Shown: one piece after another, positions 51,019-59,103 of the stretch
How the letters are laid out: each line of letters starts with the position of its first letter
Position numbering within the stretch: position 1 is the first letter of the stretch
Source of the DNA: Hyphomicrobium sp.
GTDB taxonomy: Bacteria > Pseudomonadota > Alphaproteobacteria > Rhizobiales > Hyphomicrobiaceae
NCBI GenBank assembly: GCA_016716675.1
Contig: JADJVG010000002.1
Location: forward strand, 124,001-188,000
Direction: 5' to 3'
DNA length: 64,000 nucleotides
The notes under the pieces: generated by a model
What the model was told of the DNA's origin: nothing
Seen by the model: the letters and a program-made list of their open reading frames with translations, nothing else
The model's database searches: none
Position numbers and translations under genes: made by a program

Positions 51019-52188
51019 GTGCGGACCGACCTTTTCGATTTCGAACTGCCCGAAAGCGTTATCGCGCTGTATCCGGCGACGCCGCGCGATTCGGCGCGCA
51101 TGCTGGTGGTCCGTGCGGTGGCCCAATCGTGCGCGCTGGATGACGCCGATCTTACCGACAGAAGCGTACGCGATTTGCCGGCGCTGTTGCAGCCGGGTGA
51201 TGCCCTGGTGTTCAACGATACGCGCGTGATCCCGGCGGCGCTTTCCGGCGTGCGGATACGCGACGAGCGCGTGGCCAACGTGTCGTTCAATCTGACGAAG
51301 CGCGTTGACGGCAGTCACTGGAAAGCCTTCGCCCGTCCGGCCAAGCGTCTTGAGGTGGGTGACCGGGTGCGCTTCGGCCACGACGGCTCTGTCTGCCTGA
51401 TGGGGACGCTGGATGCGACGGTGTCCGCTAAAGGCGAAGCTGGCGAGGTCGAACTTGCATTCGATTTCTCGGATGACCTCCTGGACGAGGCGATAGCCGC
51501 CATCGGTGTGATGCCGTTGCCACCCTATATCGCGTTGAAGCGGGCGCCGAACGACGCCGACCGCGCCACCTATCAGACGATCTACGCCGACAAGGATGGT
51601 GCGGTTGCGGCACCGACGGCGGGGCTGCATTTCACACCTGAATTATTTGCAGCACTCGACGCGCGTGGCATCAGCCGGCATTTCGTGACGCTACACGTCG
51701 GCGCGGGAACCTTCCTGCCGGTGAAGACCGACGATACCAGCGACCACAAAATGCATTCCGAGTGGGGCACCGTCTCAGCCGAAACGGCGGTCGCGTTGAA
51801 CGCGGTCAAGGCGCGCGGCGGTCGGATCGTGTGCGTCGGCACGACTTCGCTGCGGGTTCTGGAGAGCGCGGCCAACGCTGCCGGCGAAATTCAACCCTGG
51901 ACCGGCGATACCGCGATTTTCATCACGCCTGGGTACGCGTTCAAATGCGTCGACGCGCTGATGACCAACTTCCATTTGCCGCGCTCGACGCTGTTCATGC
52001 TGGTTTCGGCATTCTGCGGCCTGGGCACGATGCGCGCCGCCTATGGCCACGCCATTCGCCATGGGTATCGCTTCTATTCGTATGGCGATGCGAGCCTGCT
52101 GTTCCGGTCGCCCGCGCAGCCTAACGCGGCGAAGGCTGGCACAGACATCACGGCGGACACAGATAAGACAGGCGCACAGCGGCAATGA
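51019..52188 (+). CDS. queA: tRNA preQ1 S-adenosylmethionine ribosyltransferase-isomerase
   Basis: Makes epoxyqueuosine in tRNA by moving the ribosyl part of S-adenosylmethionine onto preQ1. 389 residues from GTG 51019: RTDLFDFELPESVIALYPA, LQPGDALVFNDTRVIPA, the signature AAPTAGLHFTPELF and HVGAGTFLPVKTDDTSDHKM, and TNFHLPRSTLFMLVSAFCG. Slightly longer than the usual 350-360. Its stop overlaps the tgt start (ATGA), so the two queuosine genes are coupled. If Tgt is inactive, QueA would have no substrate unless another Tgt exists. Confidence 0.95.
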   Translation: MRTDLFDFELPESVIALYPATPRDSARMLVVRAVAQSCALDDADLTDRSVRDLPALLQPGDALVFNDTRVIPAALSGVRIRDERVANVSFNLTKRVDGSHWKAFARPAKRLEVGDRVRFGHDGSVCLMGTLDATVSAKGEAGEVELAFDFSDDLLDEAIAAIGVMPLPPYIALKRAPNDADRATYQTIYADKDGAVAAPTAGLHFTPELFAALDARGISRHFVTLHVGAGTFLPVKTDDTSDHKMHSEWGTVSAETAVALNAVKARGGRIVCVGTTSLRVLESAANAAGEIQPWTGDTAIFITPGYAFKCVDALMTNFHLPRSTLFMLVSAFCGLGTMRAAYGHAIRHGYRFYSYGDASLLFRSPAQPNAAKAGTDITADTDKTGAQRQ

Positions 52189-53210
52189 CACAGGCGTTTT
52201 CCTATAATCTGTTGAAGCAGGACGGCTTGGCGCGTCTCGGCGAAGTGCTGACGCCGCGCGGCGTGATCCGCACGCCCGCTTTCATGCCGGTCGGCACGGT
52301 CGCGACCGTCAAGGCGCTCTATCCTGATCAGGTCAAAAGCGCGGGCGCCGATATTCTGCTCGGCAACACCTATCACCTGATGTTGCGTCCAGGCGCCGAA
52401 CGCGTCGCCCGCTTAGGTGGATTGCATAAGTTCATGCGCTGGGATGGGCCGATCCTGACCGACAGCGGCGGCTTCCAGGTCATGAGCCTATCGACCATTC
52501 GCAAAATCACCGAAGAGGGCGTGGCGTTTCAATCGCACATCGATGGCTCGAAACACATGCTGTCGCCGGAGCGATCGATCGAGATCCAATGTCTGCTCGG
52601 CTCCGATATCCAGATGCAGTTCGACGAGTGCATCGAACTGCCGGCGGAGCGCAAAGAGGTCGAGCGCGCCATGCAGTTGTCGCTGCGCTGGGCGGAGCGG
52701 TCAAAGCGCGCGTTTGAAGCGCAGGTCGCGAGCGGTGGCGCGACGAACGGCCAAGCGCTGTTCGCGATCGTGCAAGGTGGCACGGACATTGATTTGCGCA
52801 AGCGCTCGGCGGACGCACTCGTTGCCATGGATTTTCCGGGCTACGCGGTTGGCGGGCTCGCGGTCGGCGAAGGCCATGATGCGATGATCGCAACGTTGTC
52901 GGAGACGTTGCCGCATCTGCCGACGCATAAGCCGCGCTATCTCATGGGCGTCGGCACGCCGCTCGATCTGATCGAAGCGGTGCGGCGCGGCGTTGATATG
53001 TTCGATTGCGTGATGCCGACCCGCAATGGCCGCCACGGTTACGCCTTCACCTGGAATGGCCCGCTGAATATGCGCAACGCCCGCCATGCCGAAGATTTGG
53101 CACCGCTGGACCTGGTCAGCACGTGCCCCGCCGCGCACGATTATTCGCACGCCTACATGCATCATCTGATCAAGTCAGGCGAGTATCTGGATGCGATGAT
53201 CCTGTCGTAG
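52185..53210 (+). CDS. tgt: tRNA-guanine transglycosylase, truncated and without two zinc ligands
   Basis: Exchanges guanine 34 for preQ1 in tRNAs for Asp, Asn, His and Tyr. 341 residues instead of about 375-380. The TIM-barrel motifs are intact: TPAFMPVGTVATVKALYPDQ, DSGGFQVMSLSTIRKITEEG (Asp of the site), GGLAVGEGHDAMI, and DCVMPTRNGRHGYAF with the nucleophile Asp. The zinc site normally reads Cys-x-Cys-x2-Cys before YSRAYLHH; here STCPAAHDYSHAYMHH has Ser and Ala at the first and third Cys positions. Then a TAG at 53208 replaces what should be Trp. Likely inactive or altered. Confidence 0.93.
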   Translation: MTQAFSYNLLKQDGLARLGEVLTPRGVIRTPAFMPVGTVATVKALYPDQVKSAGADILLGNTYHLMLRPGAERVARLGGLHKFMRWDGPILTDSGGFQVMSLSTIRKITEEGVAFQSHIDGSKHMLSPERSIEIQCLLGSDIQMQFDECIELPAERKEVERAMQLSLRWAERSKRAFEAQVASGGATNGQALFAIVQGGTDIDLRKRSADALVAMDFPGYAVGGLAVGEGHDAMIATLSETLPHLPTHKPRYLMGVGTPLDLIEAVRRGVDMFDCVMPTRNGRHGYAFTWNGPLNMRNARHAEDLAPLDLVSTCPAAHDYSHAYMHHLIKSGEYLDAMILS

Positions 53211-53330
53211 GTCAATACGGTTTTCTATCAGGATCTGATGGCCGCGATGCGTAATGCGATTTCAGAAAGGCGGTTCGAAGCATAGGCGGAAGAAACCAAG
53301 GCGCGCATCGCCAAGCAGGATGCGAAATAG
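53211..53330 (+). pseudogene. Cut-off C-terminal tail of tgt, in frame behind an amber codon
   Basis: After TAG 53208 the same frame continues VNTVFYQDLMAAMRNAISER and RFEA, a second TAG (53283), then AEETKARIAKQDAK and TAG 53328. Family tails read about S-W-x-N-x2-F/Y-YQDLM, so the first TAG stands for Trp. Reading through both codons would give 381 residues, the normal length, ending 2 bases before the next gene. Confidence 0.8.
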
Positions 53331-53332
53331 CC

Positions 53333-54250
53333 ATGCGAACTCTCTGCGTCTTGGCGGCATTGCTCGGTTGGGTGTCATCGGTCAGTGCGGAAGACCTCTC
53401 TGCGACGCTGAAAATTGCCCACGGTGAAGCCATCACTGCTGCGGTCGTCGGCCCCAAGGCGGCAGGATATCGGTCGCTGAAAGCGTTTTCCGGATCGACC
53501 ATCAAAGACGGCAAGACCTATACGTTTGCGCGCGAGATCGAGGCGCCGGCGACCTACGATGGCTTTGCTATTAATGGCCCGCATCTGCTTATCGAGGGCG
53601 CAGCGTTTTCGTCTAGCCTCGATATTTATAGCGCCAAACCGGTCGTGCTGCGCGGCGTGTCGGTGCGCCCAGAAGCAGATGGTGCCATCGCGGTGTTGGT
53701 GCGTCCTGGCGCAGGTGACGTCTATGTGTTGTGGTCGGATATTGGTGGCGCGGCGGCGGCCAAGACCGCGGCTGGCATTGCACTGCGCGGCACGCGGGCC
53801 ACTGTCTATCGCAGCCACATCTCCAATTCTGCCGATGGCCTTTCGATCGCGGCTTCCGGCGTCAGGATCTCGGAAAATCTGATCGAGACGCGGGCGGCGT
53901 CAGAAGGCGATCACAACGACGCCATTCAACTGCTCGGGGCGCCGCAGCACATCACCATCGCGCGCAACAAGATCCTCAATCGAAACCCGCAGACGAGTTG
54001 CCTGTATCTCTTGGGCGCCTCTATCGACGTGCAATCCAATTATCTCAGCGGCGGCGGGTGGACGATCTATGGTGGCGCCAACAATAACGGCCACGGCAAG
54101 GGCGCGGCTTCCGGCGTCAGCGTGACCGACACGATTTTTGGGCGCGATTACTTCGCAAAGAGCGGCCATTTCGGTCCGGTGAGTTATTGGGATCCGGCTA
54201 ATTCCTGGCGCGACAATCGTTTCCAAGGCGGCGGTGTCGTGCAGCCGTAA
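53333..54250 (+). CDS. Secreted right-handed beta-helix repeat protein
   Basis: 305 residues: signal peptide (MRTLCVLAALLGWVSSVSA), then a short N-terminal part and a parallel beta-helix with Pbh1-like coils from about residue 60: LLIEGAAFSSSLDIYSAKPV, VLRGVSVRPEADGAIAV, ATVYRSHISNSADGLSIAAS, GVRISENLIETRAASEGDHN. HNDAIQLLGAPQHITIARNK is typical of pectate-lyase-like carbohydrate-binding or lyase proteins. No clear lyase catalytic set is visible. Acts outside the inner membrane. Starts 2 bases after the tgt remnant. Confidence 0.8.
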   Translation: MRTLCVLAALLGWVSSVSAEDLSATLKIAHGEAITAAVVGPKAAGYRSLKAFSGSTIKDGKTYTFAREIEAPATYDGFAINGPHLLIEGAAFSSSLDIYSAKPVVLRGVSVRPEADGAIAVLVRPGAGDVYVLWSDIGGAAAAKTAAGIALRGTRATVYRSHISNSADGLSIAASGVRISENLIETRAASEGDHNDAIQLLGAPQHITIARNKILNRNPQTSCLYLLGASIDVQSNYLSGGGWTIYGGANNNGHGKGAASGVSVTDTIFGRDYFAKSGHFGPVSYWDPANSWRDNRFQGGGVVQP

Positions 54251-54274
54251 CGGTTCTATGCTGAGGTCGAGGTG

Positions 54275-55207
54275 CTAACACGCGCGGGCGGTGGCGGCGA
54301 CGGCTTCCTTGTGCAGCGCGTGCTCGCGATGCACAAGATAGATGCCGGAGCCGACCACTACGAGCGAGCCGACGAGGCTCCACACGTCGGGCACATCTCC
54401 GAAGATCACGTAGCCAAGCCCGACCATGCTGATCAATTGGAAATACATGAACGGCGTGACGCTTGAAGCGGGTGCCAGCCGGTAGGCGTGGATCAGCAGA
54501 TAATGGCCAAGTCCGCCGAACGCGCCAAGGGTTGCTAGCTGTAGCCAAAGCCCGAGACTCTGCGGCCAGACCCATTCGGACAACGCGAAGGGTGCGCCAA
54601 GCAGCGTGCCTGCCAGCAGCGCATAGAACAGTGTCACGAGCGGCGGATCAAACGTCGACAGCTTGCGGGTGACCAGCATGAACAGCGCATAGGCGAGCAT
54701 CGATAGGAAGGATATGCCGAACGCCCAGTGGACTTCGGTGAAGCCCGGGCGGACGACGATCAGAATTCCCGCGAAGCCGATTAAAATGGCCAGCACGCGC
54801 CGCCACCCGACCCATTCGCCGAGGAACGGCCCGGCCAGCGCCGCGACAACCAGGGGTGCCAGGAACGCGATGGCGACCGTCTGGTCGAGGCGGAGATATT
54901 TGACGGCGATGAAATTGCAGGCCGTGCAGGCGACCATCAAGAACGAACGTATAATTTGCAGTCCGAGCTTCTTGGTGCGCAGCAGGCTTGGAATGGTCGA
55001 TGGCCCCAGGATTATGGCCATCAACACGACCTGTCCGATAAAGCGCATCCATACAACTTGGGCGGTCGGGATGTTGGTATTCAGGACCAGATATTTGGCT
55101 GACGCGTCGAGACAGGAGAACAGCGTGACCGTGGCGCACATCAGCAGGATGGCGCGAATACGATCGGGAAGGGCGCCGGGCACAGGGCGATCTGTAGCGT
55201 GAGGCAT
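54275..55207 (-). CDS. DMT/EamA-family transporter
   Basis: 310 residues, ten membrane helices in two EamA halves: ILLMCATVTLFSCLDASAKY, VAIAFLAPLVVAALAGPFLG, RRVLAILIGFAGILIVVRPG in the first, ALFMLVTRKLSTFDPPLVTL, LGAFGGLGHYLLIHAYRLAP and VGLGYVIFGDVPDVWSLVGS in the second. Family members export small molecules such as amino acids or nucleotides; substrate unknown. The ATG at 55207 is the best start. It is in no visible operon. Confidence 0.88.
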   Translation of the reverse strand: MPHATDRPVPGALPDRIRAILLMCATVTLFSCLDASAKYLVLNTNIPTAQVVWMRFIGQVVLMAIILGPSTIPSLLRTKKLGLQIIRSFLMVACTACNFIAVKYLRLDQTVAIAFLAPLVVAALAGPFLGEWVGWRRVLAILIGFAGILIVVRPGFTEVHWAFGISFLSMLAYALFMLVTRKLSTFDPPLVTLFYALLAGTLLGAPFALSEWVWPQSLGLWLQLATLGAFGGLGHYLLIHAYRLAPASSVTPFMYFQLISMVGLGYVIFGDVPDVWSLVGSLVVVGSGIYLVHREHALHKEAVAATARAC

Positions 55208-55544
55208 GTGTCGTCGGCGGTCCTGGCACCCTCGAACGATTCGAAACGGTCGCGCCCTTCATAGCGCAATTTACGCGCTGCGGGTCGCCGCGATGACGCA
55301 GGAGATATGCGCTTGCCGCATGTCATGGGGTTACGTGGGCCGTTTTCAATCGCCGGTATCGCCGTTCCCCGCGAGACCTCGCCGCGCCCTGTGATGACCC
55401 GTTTTTGACGGCGCCGGCGGCCACGGCAATAGACAATTTTCGCTGGAATTAAGCGCGTTTACGCTCCGTGACCATTCGTACCTCGGCAATTTGGAGATCG
55501 AAGCTTGCGCCCAGGCTAAAAGCCCGCTAACCCGTGCATCTTGG
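55208..55544. other. Intergenic region before tRNA-Lys
   Basis: 337 bases. No gene seen. It should hold the promoters of the transporter gene (minus strand) and of the tRNA. Short frames of about 60 codons here lack ribosome sites and family features. Confidence 0.4.
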
Positions 55545-55619
55545 GGGCCCGTAGCTCAGCGGTAGAGCATCTGACTTTTAATCAGAGGGTCGTTGGTTCG
55601 ATCCCAACCGGGCTCACCA
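55545..55619 (+). tRNA. tRNA-Lys (anticodon UUU)
   Basis: Acceptor stem GGGCCCG pairs with CGGGCTC (one G-U); D arm GCTCAGCGGTAGAGC; anticodon arm CTGACTTTTAATCAG with anticodon TTT; T arm with GGTTCGATCC; CCA is encoded. All arms are complete. Confidence 0.97.
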
Positions 55620-55770
55620 TACTATTCTAATGCGTTAACTGCTTTTGCAGCTGCGCGAATAGCGCGCGTCGCTCGATGCTCGCGCGCTTGCATGTTCAGG
55701 AACCGTTCTGGCTGGGGCGGAGCGGTTTCTTTTCAGTGCCGCGCTTGCGCCTCCTTACGGTGGGCGAGCG

Positions 55771-56676
55771 TCAATTCAAAAGATAGCCGAGCGATCGTTG
55801 CAGAGAATCGACGGACTTGGTGATCGACCTCGAAACGTTGTCGATCGTGGACGGCTTTTTGCGCGCTGGTTTTGAATTGCGATACGAAGTCCTGCGCGGC
55901 TTTTTCTTTTCTGCACTGACTAAAGACGAAGGTTTGTAAGCCGCCGTTGCGGTTGCGGTTGCGGCCGCGGTCGCGACGGCTGGTACGACCACGTCGTCAG
56001 CGGCGGAGTCGAGTCGGCTGGTCAATTCAGATGAGGTCGGTTCACCGGGCGCTTCCGGTGTGGTGTTCGTGGACGCTGCTAGCGGTCGCGGTGCTTGGCC
56101 CGGCGCGCGGATCAGGGGCGGCGACGAAGCTGCGGCATTTGACGGGATGGGCGTCGCGACCGTCTGCGGCTCTTCGGCGGAGTGTGCGGTTGGGGCATCC
56201 GCTGCCGCTGTTGTCGCGGTTTCAGCGTTCGAACACTTGAGTTCCGGGTTCGAGTCGACCAGGGCCAGTAACACGGGATCGGGCGTGTCGACCGGCAGGC
56301 GGGCGTTGGCCGCCGATACGAACCGGCGCATCGCTTCCCTGGAGGCGGCGGTCCATTGCCCGTTGATCGGACCCTCATAGCAGGCGGCGCTTGTAAGCCT
56401 TGTTTGCAAGGCGCGGGTGATGGCGAAGGGGCTCGCTGGGCGGGCTGTGCCTTCGCCTGCCGCGAGAGATACCTGCCGCAGACTGCCGGGTTCGGCTCTA
56501 ATGAGCGGGGCTTGGGGAACGACGATGACGGTGGCGGGCGACGTGTCGGGTTGTGCTAACAGCGAGACATAGGCCACCGTGCCCAAACCGGCGACAAGCG
56601 CAGCTAACGCGCCCAAGCTGTTGAATTTATGGGCGGCCAGCGTCTGATAGAGTTTGGAGTCTATGATCGCAAACAC
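55771..56676 (-). CDS. Membrane-anchored Ala/Pro/Thr-rich protein, unknown function
   Basis: 301 residues from GTG 56676, which follows GGGGGAG. One membrane helix (SLGALAALVAGLGTVAYVSL) near residues 17-36, then a folded part with PFAITRALQTRLTSAACYEG and PINGQWTAASREAMRRFVSA, which matches peptidoglycan-binding (PG_binding_1-like) sequence: a Cys-Tyr-x-Gly-x-x-x-Gly-x-W pattern. The rest is Ala/Thr/Pro-rich and the end is basic (KKKPRRTSYRNSKPARKKPS). The 133-codon upstream extension crosses a terminator and is discarded. Periplasmic anchoring is inferred. Confidence 0.68.
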   Translation of the reverse strand: MFAIIDSKLYQTLAAHKFNSLGALAALVAGLGTVAYVSLLAQPDTSPATVIVVPQAPLIRAEPGSLRQVSLAAGEGTARPASPFAITRALQTRLTSAACYEGPINGQWTAASREAMRRFVSAANARLPVDTPDPVLLALVDSNPELKCSNAETATTAAADAPTAHSAEEPQTVATPIPSNAAASSPPLIRAPGQAPRPLAASTNTTPEAPGEPTSSELTSRLDSAADDVVVPAVATAAATATATAAYKPSSLVSAEKKKPRRTSYRNSKPARKKPSTIDNVSRSITKSVDSLQRSLGYLLN

Positions 56677-56783
56677 GGCACTCCCCCAGTGAGGAGGCCA
56701 TTGTGACAGCAAATTCCGTTCGGACTTTGGCGGGCCGCGATGTTTATGCGCCGCAATGATCATGCAATGGCACAAACGAAAAA

Positions 56784-56815
56784 GAGCGGCGCTTTTGGCC
56801 GCTCTCTTTTGAGCT
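56784..56815. terminator. Bidirectional terminator-like hairpin
   Basis: AGAGCGGC and GCCGCTCT with a 6-base loop, flanked by AAAA and CTCTTTT. It lies between two diverging genes, upstream of both, so it may be left from a lost gene or shield a small RNA. Confidence 0.6.
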
Positions 56816-57101
56816 TGTCGCTCCGGTAGAACCGCTATTGGGACGGCTTGTGTTCTACCTCCACCGATGTGACCTCGGGGGGCTTGAGGCTGATCCCGTA
56901 AATCCGGGAACAACAACGACGAGATACACCTGCTGATGTCGGTAACGGCAGGTAATCTGATTTGCTGCGGCGGCGTCAAGAGTGCTGCGGGCAATAGTTT
57001 CATCGTGACGGCGCGAGCATGGCCGGGCAACCCGCCAAGTGAACAGGCAATTGATTTTGTCATCAATTCAGCCAAAGCTTTCGCGATAGCTTGGACTGCA
57101 A

Positions 57102-59069
57102 TTGAGGTTATCCCGGAGGGAACGCGTGTTATTTCCGCGCCAAGGTGCTTTTACCGTGACGGCTTTTCTGCTGTTCGCCTGTGCCGTCTGTACGGGGCCA
57201 GCCGTCGCCGAGCCGCAAACGCCGGCAGGTAACTGTGAAAGCTCCGCCGGGGTTGCTCTGCTGGCGTCGCCGGTTGCGGCGTGGAAGGGCGCGCCGCTGC
57301 GCGTCGTAATCACAGCAGACGACAAGCTCAATGGCGAACTGTCGCTGATTGCGCCTGATGGCAACGTTGCCGCAAAATCAGGTGATCGCCATGGCGGTCC
57401 GCCGTATTTCTGGTCCGCTGAGGTGCCGTCACCGGCCGCGGGAACGTGGCAAGCGAAACTCGTGCGCGACGGCGCATCGGCCGAGTGCCGCACGATCACG
57501 CGTGAGATCACCGTGCGCAAGAGCGCGCCAGCGGCACCGCGCGCGCCCGAGGGCGGTGTCTGGCCAGTGCGGGACTCCTGGACTCGCGGTACCGAAAATA
57601 TTTACTCTGCATGGATCGAGACTCTGTTCGATGCGCCACTCAGCGAAGCACCGTCATGGCCGGCGCTGCATGAGGTCTTGCGGAATCGCTCTCGCAACCT
57701 GCTGTTCAATCACCTGGGATTGAAGGAAGACGAGAAGGGGTTGGTGATCCGCCCGGATTGCGCCGACCTTCCTTATTTCTTGCGCGCCTATTTCGCGTTC
57801 AAGATGGGATTGCCGTTCGGCTATTCGAAGTGTTCGCGCGGCGGCGGCGGCAAGCCGCCGAGGTGCGTCGCGTGGCAGAGTATTCAAAATCAAGAAAAGC
57901 CCGTTGCGAGATCTGAGAAAAAATCCAACGGCGGCCTGCTGTCGGATATTTTTGGTGAGAACGAACCGCCGCCCGTGAAAACAGCGGAGCCGCCGCAGGG
58001 GCTGGTGCCGGGGTTCGGATATTTCTTGCGCAATACGATCGCCAACACCGTCCATTCCGGTTCTGGACGGACCGCCGCCAGCGACAACAATACCGATTAC
58101 TATCCAGTGCCGCTGTCGGAAGCGTCGATGCGGCCTGGTACGGTCTACGCCGATCCTTATGGTCACCTGCTGGTGGTTGCCAAGCGCGTGCCGCAAACCG
58201 ATGGCAGCGCCGGCGTGCTTTTGGCCGTTGATGGTCAGCCGGACGGCACGGTGGCGCGCAAGCGTTTCTGGCGCGGCAATTTCTTGTTTGCGCAGGATGC
58301 GGCGCTGGGCAGCCCCGGCTTCAAACGCTTCCGGCCGGTGGTGCGCGATAAGTCCGGCGCGTCCCGCCGGATGAGCAACGACGAGATTGTGGCATCGCAG
58401 AACTATGGTGATTATTCGCTCGCCCAATCAAAGCTCGACATCGAAGCGTTCTACGACGCCATGGATGACGTGCTGTCACCGGCGCCGCTCGATCCGACGC
58501 GCGCACTGCAAGAGGCGGTCACGGCGCTCGAAGAGCAGGTCAATACGCGCGTGACGTCAGTTGAGAACGGCCGCAAGTACCATGTCGGGGGAGGCGCGGA
58601 GGTTGCCATGCCCGATGGCGCTTCGATCTTCGAGACGACCGGGGCGTGGGAGGACTTTGCCACGCCATCGCGCGATCTGCGCCTGCTGATCGCGATTGAC
58701 GTGGTGCGCGGCTTCCCTGATCGCGTGCTGCGGCGGCCGGAACGCTATGCCATGCCGAGCGGCAAAAGCGCAGCCGACGTGAAGACCGAGCTGGATGCCA
58801 TGCTGGCCAGCGAGCTTGCGGCGCGCAAATTCTCGTACACGCGCAGCGATGGGTCGGCGTGGCCACTGACGCTCAAAGAGCTTATCGAGCGTGCAGCCGA
58901 ACTTGAGATGGCCTACAACTTGAACGACTGCGTTGAGCGGCGCTGGGGTGCGCCGGAAACGGGCGACGAGGCGGCAACCTGTAAGCGGCGTGCATCGGCT
59001 TCACAGCGCAAGAAGATGGCGGAGTATCGCGCTTGGTTTCAAGAGCGCCGCCGCCCGCCGCGCGGTTAG
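57102..59069 (+). CDS. Large secreted protein with predicted papain-like (NlpC/P60 or C39-like) region
   Basis: 655 residues. Signal sequence (GAFTVTAFLLFACAVCTGPA), then an immunoglobulin-like or bacterial-adhesion strand region (about 40-140), and a core with IRPDCADLPYFLRAYFAFKM and, 150 residues later, TVYADPYGHLLVVAKRVPQT. A Cys near a helix and a later His in a beta strand are the arrangement of papain-fold peptidases and transglutaminases, but the family name is not known to me. The C-terminal half (RKRFWRGNFLFAQDAALGSP onward) is conserved-looking. Likely cell-envelope hydrolase or cross-linker; inference only. Confidence 0.7.
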   Translation: MRLSRRERVLFPRQGAFTVTAFLLFACAVCTGPAVAEPQTPAGNCESSAGVALLASPVAAWKGAPLRVVITADDKLNGELSLIAPDGNVAAKSGDRHGGPPYFWSAEVPSPAAGTWQAKLVRDGASAECRTITREITVRKSAPAAPRAPEGGVWPVRDSWTRGTENIYSAWIETLFDAPLSEAPSWPALHEVLRNRSRNLLFNHLGLKEDEKGLVIRPDCADLPYFLRAYFAFKMGLPFGYSKCSRGGGGKPPRCVAWQSIQNQEKPVARSEKKSNGGLLSDIFGENEPPPVKTAEPPQGLVPGFGYFLRNTIANTVHSGSGRTAASDNNTDYYPVPLSEASMRPGTVYADPYGHLLVVAKRVPQTDGSAGVLLAVDGQPDGTVARKRFWRGNFLFAQDAALGSPGFKRFRPVVRDKSGASRRMSNDEIVASQNYGDYSLAQSKLDIEAFYDAMDDVLSPAPLDPTRALQEAVTALEEQVNTRVTSVENGRKYHVGGGAEVAMPDGASIFETTGAWEDFATPSRDLRLLIAIDVVRGFPDRVLRRPERYAMPSGKSAADVKTELDAMLASELAARKFSYTRSDGSAWPLTLKELIERAAELEMAYNLNDCVERRWGAPETGDEAATCKRRASASQRKKMAEYRAWFQERRRPPRG

Positions 59070-59103
59070 CGCATCGGAGGCAAGCGAGCGGCGCGTTGGC
59101 CGC

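Noticed and set aside
53208..53285. Pyrrolysine or other programmed amber readthrough in tgt
   Set aside because: No sign of pyl genes or recoding elements in the window; simple mutation of Trp codons together with lost zinc ligands is more economical.
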